Shown here: piece by piece, positions 35,923 to 37,200 of the stretch
Layout: each line of letters starts with the position of its first letter
How positions within the stretch are numbered: position 1 is the first letter of the stretch
Source of the DNA: Paracoccaceae bacterium
Lineage (GTDB): Bacteria; Pseudomonadota; Alphaproteobacteria; Rhodobacterales; Rhodobacteraceae
Direction of reading: 5' to 3'
Assembly (NCBI GenBank): GCA_009924775.1
Contig: RFQY01000005.1
Location: 1 to 37,200, forward strand
Length of the DNA stretch: 37,200 nucleotides
Translations under genes and position numbers: made by a program
Notes under the pieces: model-generated
The model's database searches: none
What the model saw: only the letters and a program-made list of their open reading frames with translations
Told to the model about the DNA's origin: nothing

Positions 35923-36240
35923 ATGAGAGGCAGATTCCTCGATGGCTTGGCGCTAGGCTTGCTTCTAGGTTTTGTTATCAGCACAGGAACACTTTGGCTA
36001 ATTGACAGCACGCAGGCTGTGGTACACGAATTTTTCGACGACCACCTCACACACTTCTTCACACTGAGCGCTGCCGGACTCGCGCTTTGGGGTGTCTCTC
36101 GTCAGATTCAAAGCAACTTTGACCTCGCCGAGCATCATCGAAAAGCCAAACTAGATGCGGCCCGCAGCAGTCTACCCATCGTGCTCTCGAACATTCACGA
36201 GATGTGCGAAGCGCGGAAACGGAATATACACCACGCTTGA
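35923..36240 (+). CDS. Small two-helix membrane protein, unknown function
   Basis: The 105-residue protein has a membrane helix at about residues 8-28 (GLALGLLLGFVISTGTLWLI), a second near 43-60 (FFTLSAAGLALWGVSRQ) and a charged tail (IQSNFDLAEHHRKAKLDAAR, then IHEMCEARKRNIHHA). A GGGAGA site precedes the ATG. I do not recognise the family. The tail looks like the start of a longer cytoplasmic domain cut off by the TGA, so a truncation is possible. Codon use is less GC-rich than in the core genes. Confidence 0.55.
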   Translation: MRGRFLDGLALGLLLGFVISTGTLWLIDSTQAVVHEFFDDHLTHFFTLSAAGLALWGVSRQIQSNFDLAEHHRKAKLDAARSSLPIVLSNIHEMCEARKRNIHHA

Positions 36241-36260
36241 ATGAGTGGAGTTCTAACGCA

Positions 36261-36950
36261 TTACGCAGTTTTACTTTGCACTCCAGCAAAATTACTTGCC
36301 CCGATCCATTCCTCAAAAGTACCGATCAACTCTGGTTCACCAGCAATAATGAAATGATCTGAAGCGATAGCTTCGCTTACACTTTCCTCTCCCAGCCACA
36401 CTTTTGTGAGCGCGGGCAACGTAGTTTCCAAGTACAAATCAACATCTAAATTTGGGTCAATTGGGCCAACATCTGGAGCATCAATCCCAGAAAAAATAAA
36501 CCACCAATTCGCTGACTTGGAAGGACTTCCACGAAACCTGATTTGCATCACCGCGTTTCTTTTTGGGAAATTCTCTAAATTTAAGTTTCGGCGGATATCC
36601 CACACCAAAAGCCCCTCATCTGAACTTTCTAAATGGTGTTTATGGCTAATCCACTTCTTCCCCCAACTTCCGATACTAACGATTACATCCAGCAGTTCCT
36701 TGCCCGCATCCGTTAGAACGTACTCTGATTTGTTATTGGCACTTCTTGTGATGGTTAGTATCCCGTGGTCTTCAAGTTCGCGTAATCTTTTTGATAAGAG
36801 TGTCGGCGACATCTTTGGAACACCGCGCCTAAGTTCGTTGAAGTGCTTAGACCCCAAGCACAGTTCGCGAATGATTAATAATGTCCAACGTGTCTCTAAC
36901 ACTTCAGCTGCCATCGCAACTGGGCAAAATTGTTTGTAAGAGGCTACCAT
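36261..36950 (-). CDS. HxlR-family regulator with C-terminal extension
   Basis: The 229-residue protein has an HxlR winged helix: QFCPVAMAAEVLETRWTLLI (Cys9), FNELRRGVPKMSPTLLSKRL, RELEDHGILTI and SEYVLTDAGKELLDVI. About 120 extra residues (WWFIFSGIDAPDVGPIDP, VDLYLETTLPALTKVWLG, HFIIAGEPELIG) look like an SCP2-type ligand-binding fold, which is inference. An AAGGAGG site six bases before the ATG at 36950 fixes the start over the longer frame to 36995. The gene is visibly AT-richer (25 G/C of 60 at 36601-36660). Its target is unknown. Confidence 0.83.
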   Translation of the reverse strand: MVASYKQFCPVAMAAEVLETRWTLLIIRELCLGSKHFNELRRGVPKMSPTLLSKRLRELEDHGILTITRSANNKSEYVLTDAGKELLDVIVSIGSWGKKWISHKHHLESSDEGLLVWDIRRNLNLENFPKRNAVMQIRFRGSPSKSANWWFIFSGIDAPDVGPIDPNLDVDLYLETTLPALTKVWLGEESVSEAIASDHFIIAGEPELIGTFEEWIGASNFAGVQSKTA

Positions 36951-37017
36951 GGAAACCCTCCTTAGAGGTTTGTCTTGCATCATTGTAATTATCACATTGC
37001 GACAAAAGCAAAGAAAA

Positions 37018-37048
37018 TTGACAAATAGATGACATTGCTCAGTTTTAT
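37018..37048 (+). promoter_or_regulatory. Possible promoter for the right-edge gene
   Basis: A perfect TTGACA at 37018-37023 is followed by TTTTAT at 37043-37048, but with a long 19-base spacing. The region is AT-rich, so chance is likely. It may instead serve as part of the control region of the divergent HxlR gene. Confidence 0.25.
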
Positions 37049-37105
37049 GCCTAAACTTTGTGCAATCTCATTAAGTTTTGATTTCTGATGTGGTAAGATA
37101 CGCTC

Positions 37106-37200
37106 ATGAAAAACGGCAGAAATACGGCTGGTCAATTCACAGCGGATAACTCTGGCAGACCAAAGGGTTCGCGCAACAAAGCTACCATTGCCATTGAGAG
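37106..37200 (+). CDS. DUF5681-like protein, N-terminal part (runs off the window)
   Basis: Only about 31 residues are present, reading KNGRNTAGQFTADNSGRPKG then SRNKATIAIE. The pattern GxFxxxNxGRPKGxRNKAT is the start of DUF5681, a family I associate with phage and mobile-element regions. Function unknown. The ATG at 37106 has a poor ribosome-binding site (GGTAAG), so the start is provisional. It supports an island or prophage edge to the right. Confidence 0.6.
   Translation, partial: MKNGRNTAGQFTADNSGRPKGSRNKATIAIE

Noticed and set aside
37053-37078. AAACTT/AAGTTT inverted repeat with a 14-base spacer
   Set aside because: Short arms in AT-rich DNA with a long spacer; likely chance, with no supporting second copy.

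Overview
The window looks like chromosomal DNA of an alphaproteobacterium, most probably of the Rhodobacteraceae/Rhodobacterales. This is inferred from gene content and was not tested by a search. The signs are a five-gene F1 ATP synthase operon (delta-alpha-gamma-beta-epsilon) with no F0 genes beside it, a PRPP synthetase with a C-terminal extension, DUF2125 and Hint-domain proteins, a LivH-LivM fusion permease, and GC-rich, densely packed genes (positions 16141-16200 contain 38 G/C of 60).

Left part (1-8.5 kb). A plus-strand run encodes a class IIA HAD phosphatase, a MaoC hydratase, a Tat-type flavin amine oxidase, RibF (FMN/FAD synthesis), a UPF0260 Cys-cluster protein and a low-specificity threonine aldolase, the last three with overlapping ends. 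It converges on a two-gene minus-strand operon (DsbA-fold isomerase, then an alpha/beta hydrolase). prs (PRPP synthetase) and a small H-type lectin-domain gene follow.

Middle (8.5-26.5 kb). The atpHAGDC operon on the minus strand ends in a clear rho-independent terminator. Then come a methyltransferase divergent from gloB; clpA overlapping a secreted M23 peptidase; a two-gene membrane motor-like module (ExbB/MotA-type channel plus an OmpA-type peptidoglycan-binding protein with a very long coiled coil); ChaC-type gamma-glutamylcyclotransferase; a DUF2125 protein; hisC-tyrC; and rpsD with its own likely promoter, leader hairpins and terminator.

Right part (26.6-34.1 kb). A Hint-domain protein is followed by a minus-strand cluster: Rieske oxygenase, periplasmic binding protein, fused LivHM permease, LivG, LivF. 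A MarR regulator is divergent from the oxygenase and a perfect 8-4-8 palindrome lies between them. The cluster reads as uptake plus first oxidation of an organic, perhaps aromatic, acid.

Right edge (34.3-37.2 kb). A quinone-oxidoreductase-like gene is broken by a single-base frameshift. Its divergent HxlR regulator is intact and so is a 19-bp inverted-repeat operator. From about 35.8 kb the DNA becomes AT-richer (25 G/C of 60 at 36601-36660) and carries a small membrane protein, a second HxlR-type regulator with a C-terminal extension, and the start of a DUF5681-like gene typical of phage/mobile regions. This suggests the edge of an acquired segment.

No rRNA, tRNA, CRISPR array, insertion sequence or complete defence system was recognised. 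The least explained systems are the coiled-coil ExbB/OmpA pair and the oxygenase/transporter/MarR module.
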